Positions 32,533 to 40,539 are shown, numbered from the stretch's first letter. The stretch: 48,306 nucleotides of DNA from Vogesella aquatica (GCF_028548455.1 NZ_JAQQLF010000029.1:1-48306), one strand, 5' to 3'. Made by a program: numbers and translations. The notes: generated by a model from the letters alone, not told the origin.

Positions 32533-35462
32533 ACTGCCGCCTCCCCTGCCGCATCATCATTGCCAGCATCGAACAGGTTGGACGTGATGCAATACACCTT
32601 GGCCCGCCCGCTCTTGCTGTACTTGGCTTCGGGCGTGGTACGCACCTGCAACATATAGCCCGCGCCCTTGGTGGTTTCCAATGCACCAGCAGCCTGCAGC
32701 AGTTTGCAGACGCGGCCAACATCCAGCCCACTGCACACCTCATTGCGGAATGACTCGGGCAGCACGTAGTAACGAATCACGCCAGACACCTTGTCTTTCA
32801 GGCGATAGCCGCAGCGGCCAATGGTCTTGGGCGCGTGGTCGTCGGGGTCTGCTGCCATACCGTCATCTTCATGCAGCACAGCCTCATTCGACAGACGGGT
32901 AAAGCGGGCCTCGCCGTGTTGCTCGAAGAACAAGCGCACCTTGGCCAGCATTTCTTCGTCCTCGCGGTTGCCAGTCGTGCCCCGGGCCTTGAGCCAGTCA
33001 GCAAAGCACACCTTGGCGGCCTGCCATGCTGCCCCCTGCGGCCAACCTGTAACGCCCCACATGCTGGCCAGCTCACCGGCGACCGCCACCAGGGCAAAGC
33101 GTGACGCGGCGCGATGCGCCTGCCCGTGGGCATCGGCGGGCAACACCTCATCACAAAAGCGGGTCAGTTGCTGCCGGATAACCGCCCCGAGTTGGCCGCG
33201 CTCCTGTACCAGCCGCCCGATATAAGCCCGGGCCGGTGTGCCGTGATAGCGGGCAATGCCTGCTTTCAGGTGGTCTGCCAGCGCCTTGCCGCTGCCCTTG
33301 TCGTGCAGCTTATCGAACAGGCCCAGCGACTGCCCGGCATCGGCTTGCACCGCCAGCATGCGAATCTCCATGCCGGCTTTCATTTCCTTGCGGGCCTCTG
33401 CCATATGCGCGGCCAGCGTCTTTTCGCCGCTGGACATAAACAGCAAACGCCACTCCGCAACGTTGCCACGGCTGCCGCCCCGGTCGTTGGCGCGGTTCTT
33501 GCCGCGACCGTTACCCAGCATGTAGACCGTTTCCCCAACAATGCGCGGGTCACACTGGTGGATTTCGTCAAGCGGCAGTAAGCAATCACTATAAGCTGAT
33601 GCAATAGACTCTAGACTATTGTCGGTCGAGCGCCAGCTTTGCAGGTAGCCCGGCGTGCCAAATACCGATGCGGCCACCTGCAGCAGCGTGGTTTTACCCT
33701 GTGAGCTATCGCCATAGAAGTGAAAGCCGCCCGACTCGCCGCCGATCACATCCAGCAACGGCCCGGCAAAGGCCACCGATACCGCAAACGCCAGGCGGCT
33801 ATTACCCTCGCAGTAGCGGGCAATGTGCTGTTGCCAGTCCTGCAGGGTGCCAGCGCATTGCATGACTTCCCGCTGCTTGTTGCTGGCCTGAAATACCAGC
33901 GTTTCGCCACTGTCGCCTAGCTGGCCATCCGGCAGCAGAAACGCACCATCATGCCAGCCCAAGCGCGGCACAATCGTGGCCCGCTCGCTGCCGTCGTAAC
34001 GGCACAGGTATTCCAGCAAACGCTGTTTGGCCTTTGGCCCGGCACCGATCAGCAGGCCGCGCCCCATCAGCCCCTTGACCACCTCGGCCCCCTCGCTGGT
34101 GGCCAGCAACTCAGCCGGGATATTCCACTCTTTCACGGTGTTGTCAGGGTCTGCAAAGCGCACCAGCAAACCCCATCCATCGCCAAATTTGTCCCGCGTG
34201 CGGGCAATGATTTCCAGCTTGCGGCACACCCATAGCGGCCCCTCCATTTCCTCCGTTTGAAACCAGACGCCGCTATCGGTCACGCGAAACGGGCTACCCG
34301 CACCGCCCCCACCCTTCGGGCGCTTAGGCGCGGCAGGCTTCCCGGCGTCGCCCGGTGCTGGAGGTGCTGGCGCGGCCACGTCGTGCCCTACCTCATCCGC
34401 TGCCATTGACACCAGCCACAGGCCACGCGCCTGCATCAGCGCGATATGCGCCGCCGTCCAGTCGCGCTGCAAGGCGTCTGCCGCATCGTCACCCTCGCCC
34501 CACTGGCCACCCTCCAGTAACACCGGCTGCCCCTCTGCAAGCCCGGCAGCTACACGGGCAAAGCTGGCCACGTTCACCAGGTCCACACCCGCCGCCCCCA
34601 CCTTGGCCAAGGCCAAGCGCACTGCATCGGCAGCCGCTTGCCCGGGGTCGTCGGCATCCGGCCAGATCAGGCAATGCCGGCCAGCCAACGGGCTGAAATC
34701 GGCCTTGCTCACCGCCTCGGCACCGTTCATCCAGCACACGGCCACATAATCCGGCAGCAGCTTGGCGGCAGCATCGGCGGCTTTCTCACCCTCACAAATC
34801 ACCACCGGGGCGTCAGGCCGTGCGGCCAACCTGTCCAGCCCGTACAGCGGGCGCGGTGCTGGCAAGCCTTTCCAACGCCACTCAGTCTTGCCGGTGGCCA
34901 CGTCCTGCCATACCGACAGCGGGTAGTAGTCCTTGCTGCGCTCGTTCGCGCCCGGCTCCAGCCGCACCACATACACCAGCGGCAGCCCTGCGGCATCGTT
35001 GTAGCACCACACCTGCACTACCTTGCCCGGGTGCTTGGGCTTGCTGCGGGGCATACGGCCAAGCATGCCGGCAGGGATAGGCAACACGGGCTGCGTATCC
35101 GCTACTTTTGCGGCTGGCACCGGCAAGGGTGCGGGCTCAGCAGCGGGGCTAGCGTCACCTGCCATCACGCCAAACAGCCGGGCCAAGTCCTTGCAGGCAT
35201 CGCCTTGACCATAGCCTTTCAAGTAGGCCACCAGCGACACCACATCCCCGCCCTTATCGCCGGTGGCAAAGTCTGCCCACACGCCGCTATTGGCGTTGAT
35301 CGAAAACGAGCCGAAGCTCTCATCATCACTACGGTGGGGGTTCAGCATCTGCACTTCGTAGCCATGCTGCTGCCAGCGCACCCCGGCCCAGTCCAGCACG
35401 CGGGTCAAACCGGCCAACGCCGCCTGATTCACCGCATCAAACGGTAGTTTTTTTGGTGGCAT
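32529..35462 (-). CDS. DUF927/TOPRIM primase-helicase of the element
   Basis: About 977 aa from ATG 35462, which has AGGAG eight bases upstream. N-terminal CHC2-like region without full zinc ligands, TOPRIM domain at about 230-310 (VVICEGEKAADAAAK; HCLIWPDADDPGQAA), then a DUF927 superfamily-3-like helicase with Walker A GDSSQGKTT and Walker B CLLPLDEI. It parallels the replication protein alpha of P4 and the primases of satellite elements. It starts two bases after the 116-aa gene. The exact words TGCGGCCAACCT at 33037 and 34821 are inside it. Confidence 0.88.
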   Translation of the reverse strand: MPPKKLPFDAVNQAALAGLTRVLDWAGVRWQQHGYEVQMLNPHRSDDESFGSFSINANSGVWADFATGDKGGDVVSLVAYLKGYGQGDACKDLARLFGVMAGDASPAAEPAPLPVPAAKVADTQPVLPIPAGMLGRMPRSKPKHPGKVVQVWCYNDAAGLPLVYVVRLEPGANERSKDYYPLSVWQDVATGKTEWRWKGLPAPRPLYGLDRLAARPDAPVVICEGEKAADAAAKLLPDYVAVCWMNGAEAVSKADFSPLAGRHCLIWPDADDPGQAAADAVRLALAKVGAAGVDLVNVASFARVAAGLAEGQPVLLEGGQWGEGDDAADALQRDWTAAHIALMQARGLWLVSMAADEVGHDVAAPAPPAPGDAGKPAAPKRPKGGGGAGSPFRVTDSGVWFQTEEMEGPLWVCRKLEIIARTRDKFGDGWGLLVRFADPDNTVKEWNIPAELLATSEGAEVVKGLMGRGLLIGAGPKAKQRLLEYLCRYDGSERATIVPRLGWHDGAFLLPDGQLGDSGETLVFQASNKQREVMQCAGTLQDWQQHIARYCEGNSRLAFAVSVAFAGPLLDVIGGESGGFHFYGDSSQGKTTLLQVAASVFGTPGYLQSWRSTDNSLESIASAYSDCLLPLDEIHQCDPRIVGETVYMLGNGRGKNRANDRGGSRGNVAEWRLLFMSSGEKTLAAHMAEARKEMKAGMEIRMLAVQADAGQSLGLFDKLHDKGSGKALADHLKAGIARYHGTPARAYIGRLVQERGQLGAVIRQQLTRFCDEVLPADAHGQAHRAASRFALVAVAGELASMWGVTGWPQGAAWQAAKVCFADWLKARGTTGNREDEEMLAKVRLFFEQHGEARFTRLSNEAVLHEDDGMAADPDDHAPKTIGRCGYRLKDKVSGVIRYYVLPESFRNEVCSGLDVGRVCKLLQAAGALETTKGAGYMLQVRTTPEAKYSKSGRAKVYCITSNLFDAGNDDAAGEAAV
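33037..33048 (+). repeat. exact copy of the TGCGGCCAACCT word, in the primase gene
   Basis: Candidate uptake-sequence copy within mobile DNA. See the finding. Confidence 0.6.
34821..34832 (+). repeat. exact copy of the TGCGGCCAACCT word, in the primase gene
   Basis: Second candidate uptake-sequence copy in the element. Confidence 0.6.
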
Positions 35463-35464
35463 AG

Positions 35465-35815
35465 TCAATACTCCTCTGTGCTGGCCAGCTCCAACGCCAG
35501 CGCCGCACCGTCGGCCAGATCATCGACCAAAGCTGCCAGCGGGCGGGTGTGTTGTTGGTGTGTATCGCCCAACAGGACCAGCGCATCGGCCAAGGTGGGC
35601 AGCAGCGGGGCAAGAAAGCCGCACAACGCAGCACGGGCCATATTGGCTTGCTGCTCTACCGTGTAGCCCTGCAGGCCCTGCACGGTCACGACATAGGCCA
35701 GCAGTTCTAGGCCGTAGTCCCGGCCATCATGGAAAGCGGCCACCGCGCCAGGCATATCGGAATCAAACGGCAAGCCGGGGGCCTGCCAGTGAAGGCATAC
35801 GTTTTTTGCAGTCAT
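35465..35815 (-). CDS. hypothetical protein, 116 aa
   Basis: Part of the minus-strand operon, two bases before the primase start. Mostly helical and Ala/Leu-rich, with no signal or membrane segment. No family was recognised. Tight packing argues it is real. Confidence 0.55.
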   Translation of the reverse strand: MTAKNVCLHWQAPGLPFDSDMPGAVAAFHDGRDYGLELLAYVVTVQGLQGYTVEQQANMARAALCGFLAPLLPTLADALVLLGDTHQQHTRPLAALVDDLADGAALALELASTEEY

Positions 35816-35827
35816 GGGACTTACCTT

Positions 35828-36496
35828 TTAGACGGTGGCAGGCGTGGCGGCCTGATGCTTACGGCGGCGCTTAGGATTGGCCTTGGCCGGTGCGGGTTGC
35901 GTGGCAACACCCGGGTTTTTCAGGGCGGCAGGGTCCACCCCGGCCACACGGGCCAGCCGCGCCATAAAGGTATCAACAGCCGCAGGCTGGGGTAACAGCA
36001 CCTCAGCCCAATCGCGGATAAACGGCGCAGCAGCAAACAGTGCATCAGCCCTGTTCTGATGGGTAGCCAGCAACAACAGCACGTCCGGAAAACTGAGCCG
36101 GCGCGGTGCAAAATCATAGTCACGGCGGGCAAAGCAAAGCCATTCTGGCTCATCGCCGATTTTCACCGAAGGCACCGCCAGATTGATTTGTGCGCGGTTC
36201 AGAATCATGAACGCCGCATCCGGCACCGGCAGCCCCAGCGCAACGGTTAGCAGCCATGCCGTAGCCTCCAACGCCAGCATGTGCGAATTATCTGCCGCGA
36301 TCGACACCAGCCAGTCTTGTGGCACTGCGTCATCACCCAAGTTGACGATGAATTCATAGCTATGAAACTGAGCGCGGCCCGTTACCGGGTGGTCTACATA
36401 GTGCTCGTACCAACTACCAATGAGCGGTACAGCTGGGCGCTCCCCCTTGCCGGCATCGATTAAGCGCAGGTTTTTCAGGTTGATTTGCGTCGTCAT
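35828..36496 (-). CDS. hypothetical protein, 222 aa
   Basis: Overlaps the upstream gene by ATGA. A globular N-terminal region (MTTQINLKNLRLIDAG) ends in a basic tail (about 200-222, KANPKRRRKH) that could bind nucleic acid. A stretch FARRDYDFAPRRLSF is faintly reminiscent of HipA-like kinases, but active-site motifs were not found, so no function is assigned. Confidence 0.55.
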   Translation of the reverse strand: MTTQINLKNLRLIDAGKGERPAVPLIGSWYEHYVDHPVTGRAQFHSYEFIVNLGDDAVPQDWLVSIAADNSHMLALEATAWLLTVALGLPVPDAAFMILNRAQINLAVPSVKIGDEPEWLCFARRDYDFAPRRLSFPDVLLLLATHQNRADALFAAAPFIRDWAEVLLPQPAAVDTFMARLARVAGVDPAALKNPGVATQPAPAKANPKRRRKHQAATPATV

Positions 36497-36822
36497 GCTT
36501 CTTCCCCTTGCAGGCTGTCTGATAAGGCCCCCAGCATGCCAACAATCCAGCCGCGCAAGCGCTGCTGCTCTACGGATAGCTCACCCTCCAGCCCCAAGCG
36601 GAGCAGTAGCTCGTTTTTGCAACGATTGACCGTGGCGGCTGCAGAGTCAGGCCGCACCGCCACTGAGAACGCGAGTTCGCCTTCCAGATTACCGATCACA
36701 TAAGCACGGGTCGTAGGGCTTTCTTGATAAATATCGGCAAGGACGCTAGCGCGAGTGCTGGCCGCCAAAGACACCAGCTGACCACCTTCCTCGGGGCAGA
36801 ATCTCAGATGGGCGGCGCTCAT
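36493..36822 (-). CDS. hypothetical protein, 109 aa
   Basis: ATGA overlaps with both neighbours place it firmly in the operon. Soluble, acidic-helical composition. Nothing recognisable. Confidence 0.5.
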   Translation of the reverse strand: MSAAHLRFCPEEGGQLVSLAASTRASVLADIYQESPTTRAYVIGNLEGELAFSVAVRPDSAAATVNRCKNELLLRLGLEGELSVEQQRLRGWIVGMLGALSDSLQGEEA

Positions 36823-36998
36823 GCTGTCACCTCCGACACGGCAAAGCCTTGGGCTGCGGGCTGAATGGCAACGCGCTTACCACGGGACACCAGCAACGCA
36901 GCTAGGGCGCGGGCCTCGGGCAATGTTGGCAGTGTAGAAACAGGAATGGCGTAAACGGGGAACAGGGCGCGAAAAGCGCGCAGGGCAACGCTAGGCAT
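36819..36998 (-). CDS. Icd/Ash-like small protein of satellite elements
   Basis: 59 aa from ATG 36998, which has a strong Shine-Dalgarno sequence (AAGGAGG). The pattern FRALFPVYAIP followed by LPEARALAALL and RVAIQP resembles the C-terminal piece of the host-division-inhibitor Icd/Ash-like proteins of P1/P4-type elements. The same frame stays open upstream to 37376, so a longer product is possible, but that part overlaps the C4-like RNA. The function in division inhibition is family knowledge and not shown here. Confidence 0.6.
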   Translation of the reverse strand: MPSVALRAFRALFPVYAIPVSTLPTLPEARALAALLVSRGKRVAIQPAAQGFAVSEVTA

Positions 36999-37001
36999 GG
37001 T

Positions 37002-37364
37002 GGCCTCCTTCTTGGGTTTAACCCCATCACTCCTGAGTCCAATCAGGGGTGATGGGTGCATGGCAAAGGTTGGACTATCAGCAAGAAGGCACTGACCCAG
37101 CCGAAGCTGGCCTTCGCCACGACCCATCATTGAAAAAGGCGCACGTGTGGCGTGTGACAGACGTAAAAATACCGCTTTCGCGGCAGTGTCTGCCTTCTTG
37201 TTCGGGAGTCCAAGCCCGGCTGCTGGATTGACAGCAACACCCGCATTGTCGCCAAGGTTCGCCGCAGCGTCAACCTGCTGGCAGGAGGCCAGTGCCAAAA
37301 CTACCCCGGCCACCCACCACCAAACACGGCTGCGCGGCTGTACGTTTTCACGTTCATGCAGCAT
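37002..37364 (-). other. open frame with lipobox-like start, overlapping the C4-like RNA
   Basis: From ATG 37364 the frame gives a hydrophobic segment ending VVLALASC, which fits a lipobox, and runs without stop into the 59-aa Icd-like gene (181 aa in total). Known ash/Icd-type ORFs have a similar upstream extension. It is unclear whether it is translated; the internal start at 36998 has by far the better ribosome site. Confidence 0.35.
37018..37120 (-). ncRNA. C4-like antisense RNA candidate upstream of the Icd-like gene
   Basis: Three hairpins on the minus strand: GAAGGC / GCCTTC enclosing CAGC-TTCG-GCTG, then a 14-bp stem CCCATCAC...GTGATGGG with inner CCTGA/TCAGG and loop TTGGAC. AGTCCAA 5' of it is complementary to the loop. 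Its reading-frame translation contains ATRAPFSMMGRGEGQ, a peptide commonly seen where C4 RNA regions of P1/P4-like elements are translated. C4 RNA acts by antisense pairing on downstream mRNA in P1. Confidence 0.6.
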
Positions 37365-38151
37365 GGCTATCTCCATCGATTTGATTACCGCTATCGCTCA
37401 AGCGCCCTGCCAAGGGCAAAGCCATGCGCTGGCGCTGCTGCGTGGCGAAGGTGGTCAACACCTGTTTGCGCTCTGCGTATGGCATGCCACGGCCCAACAA
37501 CAGCATGTCCTGCGCTTCCAGTAGTTCCAGCAAGCGCAGCTCTTTGCTGCTTAATGCATCCCGCTTGATGGGCGTGAAGCTGCCGCAGAATGCCCAGTTG
37601 ATAAGCTTGGCCTCGTTGATGTAGTGGTGGGCAGCGGTGTGCTTGCCATCGGCCTGCCGGGAAAGGTTGAGCATTTCGCACACGCCCTTGAAGCGACTGG
37701 ACGCCTCAATGCGAAACTTTTGCCAATCTTGTGGCTGAGGCGTACCGCGCACGATGGCGTCAATCTGGAGGTCACACCAGATGGCAAAGCGCACATCGAG
37801 CCACTGGGCGAAGCGAACTGCCAACTTGGGATGCAACCAGGTGCCGCCACCGTTTTGCGGGTTGCCCGCTTTGGTACGAACGTACCCGGATTGCTTGGCC
37901 AGCTTGAGTAACCGGGACTGACTGGCCGCAGAGGTGCTGGGTAAAACGCTGATTGCGTTGAACTCCTCCACAAAATCGGAATTGCCGTGATAGCTGGCCA
38001 AGGCGGCCAGGTAGTCCACGGTGTCACGTTGGCGCAGCCAATCGCCCGGCTCTTTGCCGTAATGGCTGGCGGCCTCTGTGGCATTGAACCAGGCATCGCT
38101 AGTGAAGTGCAGGCGCTGGCCGTTGAAATCGGCTTGAATGATGTTGCTCAT
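37354..38151 (-). CDS. KilA-N domain protein
   Basis: 265 aa. The N-terminal KilA-N DNA-binding domain (about 1-110) shows FNATEAASHYGKEPGDWLRQ and later GTWLHPKLAVRFAQWLD. The C-terminal part is helical. Frequent in phages and satellites as a regulator or antirepressor-like protein. It starts at a TAATG junction with the upstream gene. Confidence 0.85.
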   Translation of the reverse strand: MSNIIQADFNGQRLHFTSDAWFNATEAASHYGKEPGDWLRQRDTVDYLAALASYHGNSDFVEEFNAISVLPSTSAASQSRLLKLAKQSGYVRTKAGNPQNGGGTWLHPKLAVRFAQWLDVRFAIWCDLQIDAIVRGTPQPQDWQKFRIEASSRFKGVCEMLNLSRQADGKHTAAHHYINEAKLINWAFCGSFTPIKRDALSSKELRLLELLEAQDMLLLGRGMPYAERKQVLTTFATQQRQRMALPLAGRLSDSGNQIDGDSHAA

Positions 38152-38480
38152 TAGGCGGCCCCCTCGTAGCTGCAGCAGTCGCTCAAGGCGTCGCGGCGGG
38201 CAATCACGGCGTCGATAATCTCTTCCAGCATGGCCATACGCGGCGCGTAGCTCTCTGCCGCGAACTGCTTAGCAGTACGGAAACGCGCCTGCGCTTCCCA
38301 TGCGGTAGCGGCAGCACGAACGCGGCGATTGTGTTCTTCCATATCGCTGCAAAGCATTGTCTTGGCCGCCTGAATCAGCTGCTCTACTTGCTCGACTTCT
38401 TCCCGGGACCAGTCCGGCACCTTACCCCCGGCCACGCTGCGGAAAACGTGGGCAATTTGTACGTATTCACGGCTTAGCAT
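38151..38480 (-). CDS. hypothetical helical protein, 109 aa
   Basis: Overlaps the zinc protein gene by seven bases. Highly charged and helical throughout, possibly coiled coil (DWSREEVEQVEQLIQAA). No family recognised. Confidence 0.55.
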   Translation of the reverse strand: MLSREYVQIAHVFRSVAGGKVPDWSREEVEQVEQLIQAAKTMLCSDMEEHNRRVRAAATAWEAQARFRTAKQFAAESYAPRMAMLEEIIDAVIARRDALSDCCSYEGAA

Positions 38481-38797
38481 GAGGCTGCCCCCTTGATGTA
38501 ATGCTGCTGTTGGGCAAGGCGATGGACGACAGTAAACGCATAGCCACCCGAGACACTGACAGCGGCGTGGCAGCTATCGCACACAGCGGCGCAGTGCTGG
38601 CCACCATCCAGACTCAGAGCCAACTGTTTGCCCAGGTAGCGGTGACTGTTGCAGACAGGGCATTGACCATGCACGCCGGCCTTGCGGCCAACCGGGACAC
38701 GGGTAGAATGGCGCTCGATATCTGGAAACACCCTTGCCAAGTCTTTCAAAGAAGCCAGCCGCTGCCACGGTTGGCTTTTTTTGTTTCTCGCTTTCAT
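38474..38797 (-). CDS. small zinc-finger protein, 107 aa
   Basis: The start is chosen at the ATG giving MKARNKKSQPWQRL, with AAGGG seven bases upstream; an ATG two codons earlier is possible. Two CxxC pairs (CPVC and CDSC) about 29 residues apart form a zinc ribbon. A basic N-terminus suggests nucleic-acid binding. It lies after the AlpA gene, but a terminator separates them. Confidence 0.6.
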   Translation of the reverse strand: MKARNKKSQPWQRLASLKDLARVFPDIERHSTRVPVGRKAGVHGQCPVCNSHRYLGKQLALSLDGGQHCAAVCDSCHAAVSVSGGYAFTVVHRLAQQQHYIKGAASC

Positions 38798-38872
38798 ATT
38801 CATTCCCTTACGGTGCCAGGCACCAGAAACGACAAAGGCCCCGGCGCTGGGTAGCGCACGAGGCCAGGACGT

Positions 38873-38896
38873 AAAAAAACCCGCATATAGCGGGCT
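38873..38896 (-). terminator. terminator between AlpA and the zinc protein gene
   Basis: CCCGC-TATAT-GCGGG followed on the minus strand by TTTTTTT. It splits the operon. Confidence 0.75.
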
Positions 38897-38931
38897 TGGG
38901 GGTGGTTGGGCTTGGGGGTAGTCTGTTTTCA

Positions 38932-39129
38932 TCAGGCAGCCTCTTGGCCTTGCCCCAGTTTCTCGGCAAGCCATTTTTCTACAGCCCTGCTGTCCCAGCG
39001 AACGGCACGCGGGCCAAGCTGGACTTGCCGGGGAAAGCCACCACTCTTCACAAGCGCGTAAAGCGTAGAACGGCCAAGGCCGGTGATCTGCATCACCTCT
39101 TCCAGCTTGAGCATACGAACACCCGTCAT
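38932..39129 (-). CDS. AlpA-family transcriptional regulator
   Basis: 65 aa. MLKLEEVMQITGLGRSTLYA and WDSRAVEKWLAEKL are the AlpA signature (MerR-type winged helix). In P4 and CP4-57 such proteins activate excision or late genes. ATGA overlap with the preceding HTH gene. Confidence 0.9.
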   Translation of the reverse strand: MTGVRMLKLEEVMQITGLGRSTLYALVKSGGFPRQVQLGPRAVRWDSRAVEKWLAEKLGQGQEAA

Positions 39130-39353
39130 GCTGCATCACCCCCTGTTGGCAACTCACCCAAGCCCTGCTTGCTCGCTTCCAGAAACGCCAGCACATCGCT
39201 TTGCTTGTACATGGCACGGCGGCCAACACGGTAAAACGGCAAGGCAACACCCCCACGACTAGCCCATGCATTCAGGGTCCAGACACTCACCCCCAGATAA
39301 GCTGCGGCCTCTTGGCGCGTCATCAGCTTGGGCAACTTGATTACTTGCGACAT
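39126..39353 (-). CDS. excisionase-like helix-turn-helix protein
   Basis: 75 aa from ATG 39353 (MSQVIKLPKLMTRQEAAAYL). The MerR/excisionase-type DNA-binding fold is clear (LTRQ-like KLMTRQEAAAYLGVS, then PFYRVGRRAMYKQSDVLAFL). GGAGA lies seven bases before the start and a terminator ends just beyond that, so its mRNA must come through the terminator. First gene of the operon. Confidence 0.85.
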   Translation of the reverse strand: MSQVIKLPKLMTRQEAAAYLGVSVWTLNAWASRGGVALPFYRVGRRAMYKQSDVLAFLEASKQGLGELPTGGDAA

Positions 39354-39367
39354 AGCATTCTCCAAAC

Positions 39368-39388
39368 AAAAAACCCGCACATGGCGGG
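39368..39388 (-). terminator. terminator T5, directly before the first operon gene
   Basis: CCCGC-CATGT-GCGGG with TTTTTTG on the minus strand. Only about 15 bp separate its T run from the start codon. Confidence 0.75.
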
Positions 39389-39391
39389 CAC

Positions 39392-39420
39392 AAAAAAAGC
39401 CGGGGCAAAGGCCACCGGCT
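39392..39420 (-). terminator. terminator T4 upstream of the operon
   Basis: AGCCGG / CCGGCT with an inner GGC/GCC step and TTTTTTT on the minus strand. Confidence 0.75.
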
Positions 39421-39477
39421 AGCGCATTCACAAACGACAACATCCAAATGCATCCACATGCAAGGACACGGACAAAC

Positions 39478-39561
39478 AAAAAAAGCCAGCTTGCGGGCTG
39501 GCTTTGGACGCACCTATGGCGGTGTTAAACGTATGGTATTGTCAGATTTTCACACTGTCAA
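39478..39561 (-). ncRNA. cassette RNA 1: promoter, about 48-nt RNA, terminator
   Basis: Minus-strand -35 TTGACA (complement of 39556-39561), 17-bp spacer, -10 TACCAT (39533-39538). Transcript start expected near 39526. The RNA has a small stem CACC/GGTG (39511-39524), linker GCGTCCAAAG and a 9-bp terminator stem with seven T. Confidence 0.65.
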
Positions 39562-39586
39562 CGGGCGACAGCGGACGCTGAAAAGC

Positions 39587-39670
39587 AAAAAAGCCAGCGG
39601 CTGGGCTGGCTTTAGACGCAGTTGTGGAACTGGTAAAACGTAATGTAGTGGAACATCTGGGCCACGTCAA
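39587..39670 (-). ncRNA. cassette RNA 2: promoter, about 49-nt RNA, terminator
   Basis: -35 TTGACG (39665-39670), 17-bp spacer, -10 TACATT (39642-39647), start near 39635. First stem CAGTT/AACTG, linker GCGTCTAAAG, terminator AAAGCCAGC / GCTGGCTTT with TTTTTT. Confidence 0.65.
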
Positions 39671-39691
39671 CGCGCCATAATCCCCGGCACA

Positions 39692-39780
39692 AAAGCAAAG
39701 AGCCAGCCGCTGGGGCTGACTCTGGACGCAATTGTGTTCGCTGCGAAATGCAGGATATTGTAACAATTCAAGCGTGTCAA
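39692..39780 (-). ncRNA. cassette RNA 3: promoter, about 50-nt RNA, terminator
   Basis: -35 TTGACA (39775-39780), 17-bp spacer, -10 TATCCT (39752-39757), start near 39745. Linker GCGTCCAGAG. The terminator stem has a U-G pair that is valid only in the minus-strand RNA. Confidence 0.65.
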
Positions 39781-39840
39781 TCTCAGGCCCATACACGACC
39801 AAACACAAAACTGATAAGCTTTTCAGCACCACCATGAAAA

Positions 39841-39855
39841 CGTAACAGCGTCACA
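39841..39855. promoter_or_regulatory. palindrome-like operator before the RHH gene
   Basis: CGTAACAGCGTCACA matches 13 of 15 bases of the perfect palindrome CGTAACAGCGTTACG at 40690-40704. It overlaps the ribosome-binding region of the 227-aa gene. Confidence 0.5.
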
Positions 39856-40539
39856 ATGAAAGCTAGCAAAACCAAAGAGCAAGGACAGCTATTGGCACAG
39901 AACTTAGCGGACTTTCTCAACAGCGACGGCCGCTCATATCGCCCACGCTACAACGGGGCACTGCTGGACCAACTCCATATTGCCATTGATGAGTTAGGAG
40001 CGAGCCCGGCAGGCCACACAGCGCCGGCAGGCTTCACGGATTGGCTGACCTTCGTGAATACAGTGCTATCGGTAAAACTTACACCAGCTGACAGAGCAAA
40101 ATTCGAGCAACTACACAAACCCAAGGCCCCACATCGCAAGCAAATCAACAGCGATAGCGAAGCACTGGCAGCAGCTCAAATGCTGCATGGGCTGTTTAGC
40201 AATACTGATGACATGAGCGCCCTCCCAAACTATCAAACCTTGTGGCAGATCGAGACTGCCACCAAGGTGCTTAATGGGCGGGCAACAGCCACGCCACCAA
40301 TCGGATTTGATAGCTGGCGCGATTTTGTTTGCGACACCCTAAACGGACTCCCCCCCGAACTTCGCTCAAAGACACTCGCGCGCCTGCGCATGCAACGCTC
40401 ACGCACCAAACGCAACCTTGTATCACTAGAAGTGGAAGCCCCAACCATGGCCAAGCTACAGGAGTGGCAACACAAACATGGCCACCGCAACCTAAGCCAG
40501 GCGATAGATGATCTACTGGGGAAAGTCGGCAAGGAATAA
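39856..40539 (+). CDS. ribbon-helix-helix-type protein with an internal duplication
   Basis: 227 aa, opposite to the operon. Two related segments, residues about 8-75 (LLAQNLADFLNSDG...GFTDWLTFVNTVL) and 98-165 (AAAQMLHGLFSNTDDM...GFDSWRDFVCDTL), look like an internal duplication. The C-terminus (about 185-227, LVSLEVEAPTMAKLQEWQ and NLSQAIDDLL) has the strand-helix-helix pattern of RHH DNA-binding domains. Operator-like sites lie on both sides of the gene. Probably the element's repressor or regulator; the exact family was not recognised. Confidence 0.6.
   Translation: MKASKTKEQGQLLAQNLADFLNSDGRSYRPRYNGALLDQLHIAIDELGASPAGHTAPAGFTDWLTFVNTVLSVKLTPADRAKFEQLHKPKAPHRKQINSDSEALAAAQMLHGLFSNTDDMSALPNYQTLWQIETATKVLNGRATATPPIGFDSWRDFVCDTLNGLPPELRSKTLARLRMQRSRTKRNLVSLEVEAPTMAKLQEWQHKHGHRNLSQAIDDLLGKVGKE

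Noticed and set aside
32035-39353. Capsid, terminase or conjugation genes in the element operon
   Set aside because: All gene products were read; none shows such motifs, so the element was not called a full prophage or ICE.
38873-39390. Hairpins with CCCGC/GCGGG as further attachment repeats
   Set aside because: They share only the generic terminator stem with the tRNA-Leu terminator, not the flanking attachment sequence.
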